Below, piece after piece: positions 34,435-41,840 of a stretch of 64,000 bases of DNA. Source of the DNA: JAUIAI01 sp050633665 (GTDB lineage: Bacteria > Pseudomonadota > Gammaproteobacteria > Burkholderiales > Burkholderiaceae_E); assembly GCA_050633665.1 (NCBI GenBank), contig JBOEGY010000009.1:248001-312000 (forward strand), given 5' to 3'. The translations under genes were made by a program, and so were the position numbers. The notes under the pieces are model-generated. The model made no database searches and was not told where the DNA came from. It was given only the letters and a program-made list of their open reading frames with translations. How positions within the stretch are numbered: position 1 is the first letter of the stretch; each line of letters starts with the position of its first letter.

Positions 34435-34980
34435 ATGTCTGCCAACACCGAGCTCACGCTTATTACGCGAGCCACAAGCTTCGCTTGTGAAGCCCATTCG
34501 ACCCATCGCCGCAAAGGCGCCGCAGCAGAGCCTTATGTCAATCATCTGGCCGAAGTGGCGATGTTGCTGGCCCGTTTTGGGGCCGACGCGAACCTGATCG
34601 CAGCCGGCTATCTGCATGACACGCTGGAAGACACCGTGGTGACATTCGCCGACCTGCGGCAGGCATTTGGCGCCGATATTGCCGGGTTGGTTTTGTGCGC
34701 GACCGATGATGACGCACTGCCGCGGTCACTTCAGAAGCAGCGCCAGGTTGAGGGCGCGCCGCAGCTACCAGCCAGAGCACAGCAGCTCAGAGTCTGTGAC
34801 AAGATCTCCAATCTGCGAGCGATTGGCGTCAGCCCGCCAACCGGTTGGTCAACCACCCGGAAAGTCGAGTATTTCCAGTGGGCGAAACGCGTGGTCGGCG
34901 GATGTCACCTTGCCGGCTCGGAAATGACCGACTTGTTCGAGGAGACTTATCTCGAAGGCATTGGTTTGATCGCGGGCTAA
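34435..34980 (+). CDS. MESH1-like small alarmone hydrolase (HD domain)
   Basis: 181-aa HD-superfamily metal hydrolase related to the hydrolase domain of SpoT and to metazoan MESH1 (HDDC3). Conserved blocks are AHSTHRRKGAAAEPYVNHLAEVA, the metal HD pair with downstream ED in AAGYLHDTLEDTVVTF, ATDDD..PRSLQKQRQVEGAP, VCDKISNLRAI and PPTGWSTTRKVEYFQWAKRVV. Such enzymes remove the 3' pyrophosphate of (p)ppGpp, and MESH1 also dephosphorylates NADPH. There is no synthetase domain. Translation probably starts at ATG 34435; an earlier in-frame start at 34363 has no family sequence. It is divergent from the metallo-hydrolase gene. Confidence 0.88.
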   Translation: MSANTELTLITRATSFACEAHSTHRRKGAAAEPYVNHLAEVAMLLARFGADANLIAAGYLHDTLEDTVVTFADLRQAFGADIAGLVLCATDDDALPRSLQKQRQVEGAPQLPARAQQLRVCDKISNLRAIGVSPPTGWSTTRKVEYFQWAKRVVGGCHLAGSEMTDLFEETYLEGIGLIAG

Positions 34981-35112
34981 CTGTAAAGAAATTCGAAGTG
35001 AAACAAGGTGTTTGCGGGGTCGCGAGACAGCGATCTCTGCGACATAATTGTGTGAGTCTCCACCCGCCCGCCGGCAATGTACTGGCAGGGACCAGCTGAT
35101 AGATCAAAGCAT

Positions 35113-35144
35113 TGAAGTCGTCGTGAAGTCGTCGTGAAGTCGTT
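35113..35144. repeat. 11-bp direct repeats, three copies (GTGAAGTCGTC)
   Basis: The unit GTGAAGTCGTC is repeated about three times head to tail, first and last copies each differing at an end base. Eleven bases is close to one helical turn, so a protein could bind the copies on one DNA face, as OmpR/PhoB-type regulators do. It does not match the Pho box. Confidence 0.75.
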
Positions 35145-35178
35145 GGTAGTCAGGCCGCAGAAGCATGCAGCCGGCTTA

Positions 35179-35222
35179 CAACCAACTCTCAACCGACTCG
35201 CAACCGACTCGTAATCGGCTCG
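35179..35222. repeat. 11-bp direct repeats, four copies (CAACCGACTCG)
   Basis: Copies start at 35179, 35190, 35201 and 35212. The second and third are identical and the outer two are diverged. The period equals that of the block 35113-35144 although the sequence differs. Confidence 0.75.
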
Positions 35223-35248
35223 GAACAGTTCGGTAGTGAACTAGTTCC
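35222..35248. promoter_or_regulatory. Imperfect inverted repeat upstream of the DUF1800 gene
   Basis: GGAACAGTTC and GAACTAGTTCC, separated by GGTAGT, are inverted copies with one inserted base. The dyad directly follows the second repeat block and may be an operator or an mRNA hairpin. Confidence 0.4.
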
Positions 35249-35297
35249 TCGCGCCAGACGACTGATTTGCAGATCATCATGCCATCACCAATCAAAT

Positions 35298-37217
35298 GTG
35301 GGTTCGGTATCAGAGAGCCCCACCACTGACCGTCTTCTGGTCAACGGACTGATCGTTTGGACTTGGTGCCTCGACGGCGTTCTGCCGGCGTGGCTTTTTG
35401 GGCTGGATAACAAATTGACGAAACAAGAAAATAATCACTTGGAAGCTGTGTCTGTCGTTGACTCAGCTGAATCAACCACTCCCCTGACCGACACCCCTGG
35501 CAGTCGTGGTCGACGGCTGGTCGCATTGACGGCCATTTCAGGCTTACTGGCGGCATGCGGTGGCGGTGGTGGTAGCGAAGATGCCTCCACCGGTACAGGT
35601 AGTGGCACAGGCGGCGGATCAGGTTCAACCCCGGCGCCACCACCTGCTCCGGGTTCGCCTGGCGCCGGTGAAGAGCCTGTTTATGAACAAGATGGTCCGG
35701 TAACCGAAAAACGCGCGTCGCGTTTTCTCGGGCAGGCTTCACTCGGTGCGACCGAAGCGGAAATCGCGAAAGTCGTTGAAATCGGTTTTGAAGCATGGCT
35801 GGACGAACAGATGGGCGTCGGTGGTAACGGTTCCCGTTACGACTGGATGGTCGAGCAAGGGTATCTCTACAACGGCTCCATTTTCACGTTGCTCGGGAGT
35901 GACCAGAGCTTGTGGTTCAAGCTGTTCACTTCACCTGACACCTTGCGCCAGCGGATCGCGCTAGCCTTGTCGGAGATATTCGTCATCAATGGATCCGGAA
36001 TTACCGGCGCCGGCGATTTCCGGAATTTTGGCGTCGCCGCCTATATGGATCTGCTTGAGACTTACGCGTTCGGAAACTATCGAACCCTGCTTGAGGAAGT
36101 CACACTGTCCCACCAGATGGGCGCCTTCCTGAGTATGCGCGGCAGTCGCAAGGCGGAATCGACCGGTCAGGCCCCTGACGAAAATTACGCCCGCGAAATT
36201 CTGCAGTTGTTCTCAATCGGGTTGTACAAACTGAATCTTGATGGCACCTATGAACTCGACGGAAACGGTCAGCCCATTGAGACTTATTCCAATGATGACA
36301 TCGTTGGTCTGGCCCGGGCGTTTACCGGCTGGGATGCAGACACCAGCGTCCAAGTCCCCGAGCGCTGGCGGGCCCGTATGGTGCTTGATCCGGCCAATCA
36401 CGAGCCCAGAGAAAAATCATTCCTGGGCCTGACGATTCCTGCCGGAACCGATGGCGAAACTTCCATGCGTCTGGCGCTGGACTGGATTAGCCAGCACCAG
36501 AATGTGGCTCCGTTCATTGCCCGTCAGTTGATTCAACGACTGGTGACCAGCAATCCGTCATCCTATTACGTACGACGTGTGGCAGAGGCCTTCAACGACA
36601 ACGGCGATGGCATTCGCGGTGATCTGGGTGCTGTTGTCAAGGCGGTGCTGCTCGATCCCGAGGCGCGTCTGACCGTCTTGTCCAATTCAATTGTTGGCAA
36701 GGTTCGCGAGCCAATGCTGCGCTTTGTGCACTGGGCGCGTTCATTCAATGCCAGTGGCAACGGCCGCCAGTGCGATGTCTCTGACATGTCCAGTCCGTCT
36801 GTTTCGCTTGGCCAGAGCCCGCTTCGTTCCGATTCGGTCTTTAACTTCTTCCGGCCGGGCTTCACCCCGCCAAACACCGAGTTGGGCAATGCCGGATATA
36901 GCGCTCCTGAGTTGCAGATCGCCAGCGAAGTCTCCGTGATCGGCTATGCCAATTTCATGACCAACGTGATTCGATCGGGTATGCAAGGGGTTCGCAGTGA
37001 CTATGTTCAGGAGCTGGCGCTGGTAAACGACCCGAGCGCGCTACTGGACCGCCTGGACCTGTTGCTAACTGCCGGCCAGTTGACCGACCAGACCCGTTCC
37101 ATGGTTTTGACGACCATCAGCGCACTGCCTGTCGAGACGGACGAAGACCGCCGCGTGCGGGTTAACGCCGCCATTCTCCTGGTAATGATTTCCTCAGACT
37201 ATCTGGTTCAAAAATAA
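35298..37217 (+). CDS. DUF1800-family lipoprotein
   Basis: 639-aa frame. A lipoprotein signal (RRLVALTAISGLLAAC) has a lipobox LAAC at about residue 87. That position implies the true start is one of the later codons (TTG 35415, TTG 35439 or GTG 35448) rather than GTG 35298. After a Gly/Ser/Pro-rich linker the DUF1800 domain fills the rest: FLGQASLGATEAEIAKVVEIGFEAWLDEQM, ENYAREILQLFSIGLYKLN, DIVGLARAFTGWD, FIARQLIQRLVTSNPS and DSVFNFFRPGFTPPN. Proteins of this family are almost always next to a DUF1501 gene, as here (10-bp gap). The biochemical function is unknown; they are thought to act at the cell surface. Confidence 0.9.
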   Translation: MGSVSESPTTDRLLVNGLIVWTWCLDGVLPAWLFGLDNKLTKQENNHLEAVSVVDSAESTTPLTDTPGSRGRRLVALTAISGLLAACGGGGGSEDASTGTGSGTGGGSGSTPAPPPAPGSPGAGEEPVYEQDGPVTEKRASRFLGQASLGATEAEIAKVVEIGFEAWLDEQMGVGGNGSRYDWMVEQGYLYNGSIFTLLGSDQSLWFKLFTSPDTLRQRIALALSEIFVINGSGITGAGDFRNFGVAAYMDLLETYAFGNYRTLLEEVTLSHQMGAFLSMRGSRKAESTGQAPDENYAREILQLFSIGLYKLNLDGTYELDGNGQPIETYSNDDIVGLARAFTGWDADTSVQVPERWRARMVLDPANHEPREKSFLGLTIPAGTDGETSMRLALDWISQHQNVAPFIARQLIQRLVTSNPSSYYVRRVAEAFNDNGDGIRGDLGAVVKAVLLDPEARLTVLSNSIVGKVREPMLRFVHWARSFNASGNGRQCDVSDMSSPSVSLGQSPLRSDSVFNFFRPGFTPPNTELGNAGYSAPELQIASEVSVIGYANFMTNVIRSGMQGVRSDYVQELALVNDPSALLDRLDLLLTAGQLTDQTRSMVLTTISALPVETDEDRRVRVNAAILLVMISSDYLVQK

Positions 37218-37227
37218 GGGCAATCTC

Positions 37228-38613
37228 ATGACTAACAAACCGACCTTGAATGCCCGCAGATCTTTCATGCGATCAGCCGCCGGTGCTGCCGCAACTGGTA
37301 TTGCCGCGCCGACAGCGCTTAATCTGGCTGCGATGAGCACTGCATCGGCTGCTGATGCAACTGACTATAAAGCCCTGGTCTGTGTCTTCCTGTATGGCGC
37401 TAATGATCAGTACAACACGCTGGTTCCCTTTGACTCGGCCAACTATAACCAGTACGCCCAGTTTCGGCAGTCGCTAGCCGTGCCGCACAGCAGCCTGACC
37501 AACACCATGTTATCGACGAGTCAGACACTACCTGGTGGCAAGCAATATGCCTTGGCTCCCCAGATGACTCAGCTCAGCCAGATCTGGCAAGAGCAGAACA
37601 TGGGCGTCCTGCTGAACGTTGGGCCGCTGGTTGTGCCCACTTCGAAGGCGCAGTTCGAGCAACAGTCTGTCCCGCTGCCACCGAAGCTCTTTTCGCATAA
37701 CGACCAGGCGTCTGTCTGGCAGTCGCTGGCGGCCGAAGGCGCGACTACGGGCTGGGGCGGGCGAATGGCTGATCTATTTGAGTCAGCAAACACCAATTCT
37801 CTGTTTACGTCGATTTCATTGTTCGGCAATGCCGTCTATTTGTCTGGTGAGCGTGCTCTGCAATATCAGATGACGGCTTCCGGACCGGTTACTTTGAACG
37901 GACGCAGCTACGATGTCTATCGCCACCCGGCCATGTCGCAAATGATCGAGCAAATGGTGGTTAGCAATAACATCGGCCACCAGATGGCCGAAATTCAGGC
38001 CCAGGTTGCGCGCCGCTCCATTGATGCCAACGAGACGCTCTCCGCTGCGCTGGCGACGACTGGCGCGTTCATAACGCCCCAAAACGATACACCGCTGGGC
38101 AATCAGCTCGAAACCGTTGCCCGCATGATCAAGGTTCGCGATCAACTTGGCATGAAGCGTCAGGTGTTTTTTGTCGGCATGAACGGTTTTGATCATCACG
38201 ACGGTTTGAGCGTCAAGCATCCGCAACTCATGGCCGAACTCGATGCAGCATTGAGCACGTTCTACCGAACGACTCAGGAAATGGGTGTTGCCGACAAAGT
38301 AACGTCGTTTACTGCATCAGACTTCGGGCGCACCCTGACTGGCAATGGCGATGGCACGGATCACGGCTGGGGCAGCCACCACTTTGTGGTTGGTGGGGCG
38401 GTTCAAGGGCAGCAATACTGGGGTCAGGCGCCGGAGCTGGGCGATAACGGGCCAGACGATGTCGGTCGGGGGCGCCTGCTGCCAACCACCGCGGTAGAGC
38501 AGTACACAGCAAGTCTGGGTCGCTGGTTTGGTGTCAGCGAGTCTGAGCTGAACGACATCTTTCCGCGACTGAAAGACTTCGATTCGCAAGACATGGGCAT
38601 TCTTGGCGCATGA
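37228..38613 (+). CDS. DUF1501-family protein exported by the Tat pathway
   Basis: 461-aa protein. A twin-arginine signal (NARRSFMRSAAGAAATGIAAPTA, 22-residue region at 9-31) targets it folded to the periplasm. The domain belongs to the alkaline-phosphatase/sulfatase-like DUF1501 family: YKALVCVFLYGANDQYNTLVP, FSHNDQASVWQS, GWGGRMADLF, MNGFDHHD, TASDFGRTLTGNGDGTDHGWGSHHFVVGG. The His/Asp-rich DHGWGSHH stretch probably binds metal. It forms an operon with the DUF1800 lipoprotein. The two families co-occur widely but their shared task is not known. A strong hairpin follows the stop. Confidence 0.92.
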   Translation: MTNKPTLNARRSFMRSAAGAAATGIAAPTALNLAAMSTASAADATDYKALVCVFLYGANDQYNTLVPFDSANYNQYAQFRQSLAVPHSSLTNTMLSTSQTLPGGKQYALAPQMTQLSQIWQEQNMGVLLNVGPLVVPTSKAQFEQQSVPLPPKLFSHNDQASVWQSLAAEGATTGWGGRMADLFESANTNSLFTSISLFGNAVYLSGERALQYQMTASGPVTLNGRSYDVYRHPAMSQMIEQMVVSNNIGHQMAEIQAQVARRSIDANETLSAALATTGAFITPQNDTPLGNQLETVARMIKVRDQLGMKRQVFFVGMNGFDHHDGLSVKHPQLMAELDAALSTFYRTTQEMGVADKVTSFTASDFGRTLTGNGDGTDHGWGSHHFVVGGAVQGQQYWGQAPELGDNGPDDVGRGRLLPTTAVEQYTASLGRWFGVSESELNDIFPRLKDFDSQDMGILGA

Positions 38614-38635
38614 TAATCGTGCAACGCGATGAACT

Positions 38636-38660
38636 GGTGCGCCCCTGTCTGGGGCGCACC
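38636..38660 (+). terminator. Hairpin after the DUF1501 gene
   Basis: GGTGCGCCCC pairs perfectly with GGGGCGCACC around a TGTCT loop, 22 bp after the stop. No T-run follows, so it may be a factor-dependent terminator or a 3'-end stabiliser. It separates the DUF1800/1501 operon from the urea regulon. Confidence 0.55.
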
Positions 38661-38707
38661 TAAAAATGGCGCCGAACAGCGCGAGCCGCTAAGAGCCGGC
38701 GTTCGAT

Positions 38708-38724
38708 TGCACCGAAAGAGTGCG
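38708..38724 (+). promoter_or_regulatory. NtrC-like enhancer dyad upstream of urtA
   Basis: TGCACC, five bases (GAAAG), then AGTGCG. The NtrC consensus is TGCACC-N5-GGTGCA, so the GCAC...GTGC core is conserved with two half-site mismatches. It is centred about 30 bp upstream of the -24 element, nearer than usual for NtrC. Read together with the sigma-54 promoter it implies nitrogen control. Confidence 0.55.
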
Positions 38725-38742
38725 ATAAATCGACTTTAGCAG

Positions 38743-38760
38743 TTGGCATGAACCCTGCAA
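38743..38760 (+). promoter_or_regulatory. Sigma-54 (RpoN) promoter of the urt-ure operon
   Basis: TTGGCATGAACCCTGCAA: GG at 38745-38746 and GC at 38757-38758 are separated by exactly ten bases. It matches consensus YTGGCACGRNNNTTGCW at all but two positions. The start of transcription would be near 38770, leaving a leader of about 57 nt before urtA. Confidence 0.82.
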
Positions 38761-38826
38761 TAAGGAATTTACTGCCGCCAAGGTGTGCGGTGCTAAAAAA
38801 TTCATATTCAGGGAGAAAAAAAACTC

Positions 38827-40092
38827 ATGTCACGCCGATTCACTCTCAAAACGCTTAGCGCTGGTGTCGCGCTTGCCTCGTTTTCAGTTGCCATGCCCGC
38901 CTGGTCCGCAGATACGATCAAAGTCGGCATTCTGCACTCGCTGTCTGGCACGATGGCCATTTCAGAAACGGTGCTCAAAGATGTTGCACTGATGGCGATT
39001 GACGAAATCAATGCGAGCGGCGGTTTGCTCGGCAAGCAGCTTGAGCCGGTAGTTGTTGATCCGGCATCCAACTGGCCGTTATTTGCTGAGAAGACCCGCC
39101 AGTTGCTGACCCAGGACAAAGTTGATGTGGTTTTCGGCTGCTGGACGTCAGTATCACGAAAGTCTGTCCTGCCGGTTTTTGAAGAGCTGAACGGCTTGTT
39201 GTTCTACCCGGTTCAGTACGAAGGCGAAGAGCTTTCCAAGAACGTTTTCTACACCGGTGCAGCACCGAACCAGCAGGCCATTCCTGCTGTTGAGTACCTG
39301 ATGGGTGAAGACGGTGGCGCTGCCAAGCGCTTCTTCCTGCTGGGTACCGACTATGTCTATCCCCGTACGACCAACAAAATCCTGCGCGCATTCCTCAAAT
39401 CCAAGGGTGTTAAGGAAAGCGATATCGAAGAGGTCTATACCCCGTTCGGTCACACCGACTATCAGACCATCGTCGGTAACGTGAAGAAATTCGCGGCAGG
39501 CGGCAAGACTGCCGTAATCTCCACAATTAACGGAGACTCAAACGTCCCGTTTTATAAAGAACTCGGTAACCAGGGGCTCGATGCTACCGAAGTGCCCGTG
39601 GTCGCTTTCTCTGTTGGTGAAGAAGAGCTGCGCGGTGTTGATACCAAGCCATTGGTTGGCCATCTGGCCGCCTGGAACTACTTCATGTCGCTCGAGAATG
39701 ACGTGAATTCCGGCTTCAAATCAAAATGGGCCAGTTATGCCAAATCGAAGAGTTTGTCGTCGGCCAGCAAACCGCTGACCAATGATCCGATGGAGGCAAC
39801 TTACATCGGTATCAATATGTGGAAGCAGGCGGTTGAGAAAGCCGGCACGACCGATGTTGACAAAGTCATCGACGCGATGGGTGGTCAGACCTTCAAGTCT
39901 CCGTCAGGCTTTATGGTCAAGATGGATGAAAAGAATCATCACTTGCACAAGCCGGTTGTGATCGGTGAAGTCACCGAAGACGGCCAATTCGATGTGGTCT
40001 GGCAGACCAAAGGCCCGATCCGTGCTCAGCCCTGGAGTCCGTTTATTCCGGGCAATGACAAGAAGAAAGACGAGCCAGTCACAAGCAAGTAA
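38827..40092 (+). CDS. urtA: Urea ABC transporter, periplasmic binding protein
   Basis: 421-aa substrate-binding protein of the branched-chain amino-acid/amide class. A signal peptide (LSAGVALASFSVAMPAWSA) is followed by the mature start DTIKVGILHSLSGTMAISE. Family marks are IDEINASGGLLGKQLEPVVVDPASNWPLFAE, VVFGCWTSVSRKSVLPVFEELNGLLFYPVQYEG and PNQQAIPAVEYLM, all typical of UrtA. It binds urea in the periplasm and delivers it to UrtBC. It is the first gene after the sigma-54 promoter, with GGGAG upstream of the ATG. The urtB gene follows after 67 bp that contain a strong hairpin. It is expected to be the most abundant product of the operon under nitrogen limitation. Confidence 0.97.
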   Translation: MSRRFTLKTLSAGVALASFSVAMPAWSADTIKVGILHSLSGTMAISETVLKDVALMAIDEINASGGLLGKQLEPVVVDPASNWPLFAEKTRQLLTQDKVDVVFGCWTSVSRKSVLPVFEELNGLLFYPVQYEGEELSKNVFYTGAAPNQQAIPAVEYLMGEDGGAAKRFFLLGTDYVYPRTTNKILRAFLKSKGVKESDIEEVYTPFGHTDYQTIVGNVKKFAAGGKTAVISTINGDSNVPFYKELGNQGLDATEVPVVAFSVGEEELRGVDTKPLVGHLAAWNYFMSLENDVNSGFKSKWASYAKSKSLSSASKPLTNDPMEATYIGINMWKQAVEKAGTTDVDKVIDAMGGQTFKSPSGFMVKMDEKNHHLHKPVVIGEVTEDGQFDVVWQTKGPIRAQPWSPFIPGNDKKKDEPVTSK

Positions 40093-40112
40093 GCTTGTAG
40101 TTTGACTGAATC

Positions 40113-40136
40113 ACCTGGGCGCGTTCGCGCCCAGGT
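40113..40136 (+). promoter_or_regulatory. Intercistronic hairpin between urtA and urtB
   Basis: ACCTGGGCGC (40113-40122), loop GTTC, GCGCCCAGGT (40127-40136): a perfect 10-bp GC-rich stem. No T-tract follows. In other binding-protein operons such hairpins protect the upstream mRNA and lower downstream expression, which would raise UrtA over UrtBCDE. Confidence 0.75.
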
Positions 40137-40159
40137 CAAGAATTCCCAGAAGAGAAACT

Positions 40160-41839
40160 ATGAAGATGCCGGAATACCTGCAGGCAGGGGCGTTGACGCG
40201 CCTGCTACGGCTGAGTGTGGCGATGTTCGTATTGCTGGTTGCTGTTTCAGGCAGCGCGTATGCACTGACTGTCGAGCAAGCTCGCTCAATGAGCGTCGGT
40301 TCATCGAATGACCGTATTGAGGCAATCGCCCAAGCGGTTAAAGAGGAGCTGGCAAATCCGGTTAAGGCCGAGGGCGACGAGATGTCGTCTTCAAAAGCGC
40401 TGGAAGCATTCCTGAAGGCAATGTCCGCGCGCAAAGTCAAAACACTTGACGATCGTATTCTGGTCGGTAAGGGGCCGAAAACCCGCGATGCGGTTACTGG
40501 TGAGCCAGTAGACGCGACCGGAGCAAAATCCGTTCGGGTAAACAATCGATTTCGGCGGGAAATCAAAACCGCTTTGGCCGGTTTAAAGCTGGCGTCGCCA
40601 GATGCTCAGGTTCGATTTGAAGCGGTTGATCAACTTGCGGCACTGCGCAGCAAGCGCAGCAATGAATTGCTGTCTATTGCTGAACAGTCCGAGCAGGACA
40701 AGCGAGTCAAGTCCAGATTGGCCCTGGCGCGAGCCAGGGTTGGTGTCAGCGACCCGGATCCTGCCGTGCGACTGGCTGCCGCAGAACAACTGGCGCGTAG
40801 CGATACGCTTGAGGTAAGACAGCTTTTGCGTGATCGCCTGGCCGAAGTTGATGGCACGCCGACCGAACCGGATGAAGCGGTTCGCAAGGCACTGAAACTG
40901 GCCTATGCCGATGTTGAACACCGGGTGTTCATGTCAGAGATCGGTGGCACTTTGTTTGCCGGCGTTAGTCTGGGCAGTATTTTGTTGCTGGCAGCATTGG
41001 GCCTGGCGATTACTTACGGTCTGATGGGGGTTATCAATCTCGCTCACGGCGAATTGATCATGATCGGCGCATATGCCACCTATGTGGCGCAGCAGTTGTT
41101 TCGACAATGGATGCCGCCCGCCGCTTTCGACTATTACTTATGGGCCGCCGTGCCGTTGTCGTTTCTGGTCGCTGCGTTGGTTGGCGTCCTGCTGGAACGG
41201 CTGGTGATTCGTTTCCTTTACGGCCGCACCCTTGAGACATTGCTGGCCACCTGGGGAATCAGCCTCATTCTGATGCAAGGGGTACGGGATTTGTTTGGGG
41301 CGCAGAATGTCGCAGTCGAGAACCCGGCCTGGATGTCAGGCGGTATCGAAATTTCCTCCAATCTCGTCTTGCCGTTTAACCGGGTGGCGATAATCGTGTT
41401 CGCCTTTATTGTGATGGCAGCGGTTGTGTTGTTGATTGCCAGAACCCGCCTGGGTCTGTTTGTGCGGGCGACCACTCAGAATCGGGTAATGGCCCAGTGC
41501 GTCGGCGTGCCGACCCGCAATACCGACACCATGGCGTTTGCGCTTGGCGCCGGGCTGGCCGGGCTGGCCGGATGTGCTCTTTCGCAAATTGGCAATGTCG
41601 GCCCTGACCTCGGCCAGAGTTACATTGTTGACTCATTCCTGGTGGTTGTCGTCGGCGGGGTCGGGCAGTTGGCTGGGGCCGTCGTTGCCGCGCTCGGACT
41701 CGGCATATTCAATAAGGTGATCGAAGGAATGTCGGGGGCTGTGATTGCCAAAATTGTGCTGCTGGTGACAGTGATTGTCTTTATTCAGAAGCGACCGCAA
41801 GGCATCTTTGCACTGCGTGGCCGTAGCGTGGAGGCCTAA
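40160..41839 (+). CDS. urtB: Urea ABC transporter, permease UrtB
   Basis: 559-aa inner-membrane permease. A signal-like helix (FVLLVAVSGSAYALT) opens a periplasmic domain of about 230 residues with HEAT-like alpha repeats (RFEAVDQLAALRS, RLAAAEQLARSD), a feature of proteobacterial UrtB. The C-terminal LivH-type permease domain (about 255-555) has eight or so helices (GVSLGSILLLAALGLAITYGLMGVINLAHGELIMIGAYATY, ETLLATWGISLILMQGVRDLFG). It forms the channel with UrtC. Its frame ends two bases before the urtC ATG. Confidence 0.96.
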   Translation: MKMPEYLQAGALTRLLRLSVAMFVLLVAVSGSAYALTVEQARSMSVGSSNDRIEAIAQAVKEELANPVKAEGDEMSSSKALEAFLKAMSARKVKTLDDRILVGKGPKTRDAVTGEPVDATGAKSVRVNNRFRREIKTALAGLKLASPDAQVRFEAVDQLAALRSKRSNELLSIAEQSEQDKRVKSRLALARARVGVSDPDPAVRLAAAEQLARSDTLEVRQLLRDRLAEVDGTPTEPDEAVRKALKLAYADVEHRVFMSEIGGTLFAGVSLGSILLLAALGLAITYGLMGVINLAHGELIMIGAYATYVAQQLFRQWMPPAAFDYYLWAAVPLSFLVAALVGVLLERLVIRFLYGRTLETLLATWGISLILMQGVRDLFGAQNVAVENPAWMSGGIEISSNLVLPFNRVAIIVFAFIVMAAVVLLIARTRLGLFVRATTQNRVMAQCVGVPTRNTDTMAFALGAGLAGLAGCALSQIGNVGPDLGQSYIVDSFLVVVVGGVGQLAGAVVAALGLGIFNKVIEGMSGAVIAKIVLLVTVIVFIQKRPQGIFALRGRSVEA

Positions 41840-41840
41840 G

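Larger units (their letters stand above)
34981..35297. other. 317-bp intergenic region rich in short repeats
   Basis: No gene is seen in this stretch. It holds two blocks of 11-bp tandem repeats (35113-35144 and 35179-35222) and an imperfect dyad (35222-35248), all upstream of the DUF1800 gene. It presumably contains that gene's promoter, but no clear -35/-10 pair was found. Confidence 0.6.

Noticed and set aside
35113..35222. 11-bp repeats as a CRISPR array
   Set aside because: Units are contiguous without spacers, too short, and no cas gene is near.
38636..38660. Hairpin as a second NtrC site
   Set aside because: The arms read GGTGC...GCACC, the inverse of the NtrC half-site order, and have GC-rich stems close to the DUF1501 stop, fitting a terminator better.
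40102..40566. Small frames on both strands at the urtA-urtB junction
   Set aside because: They overlap the intercistronic hairpin and the urtB signal region and have no ribosome sites or family features.
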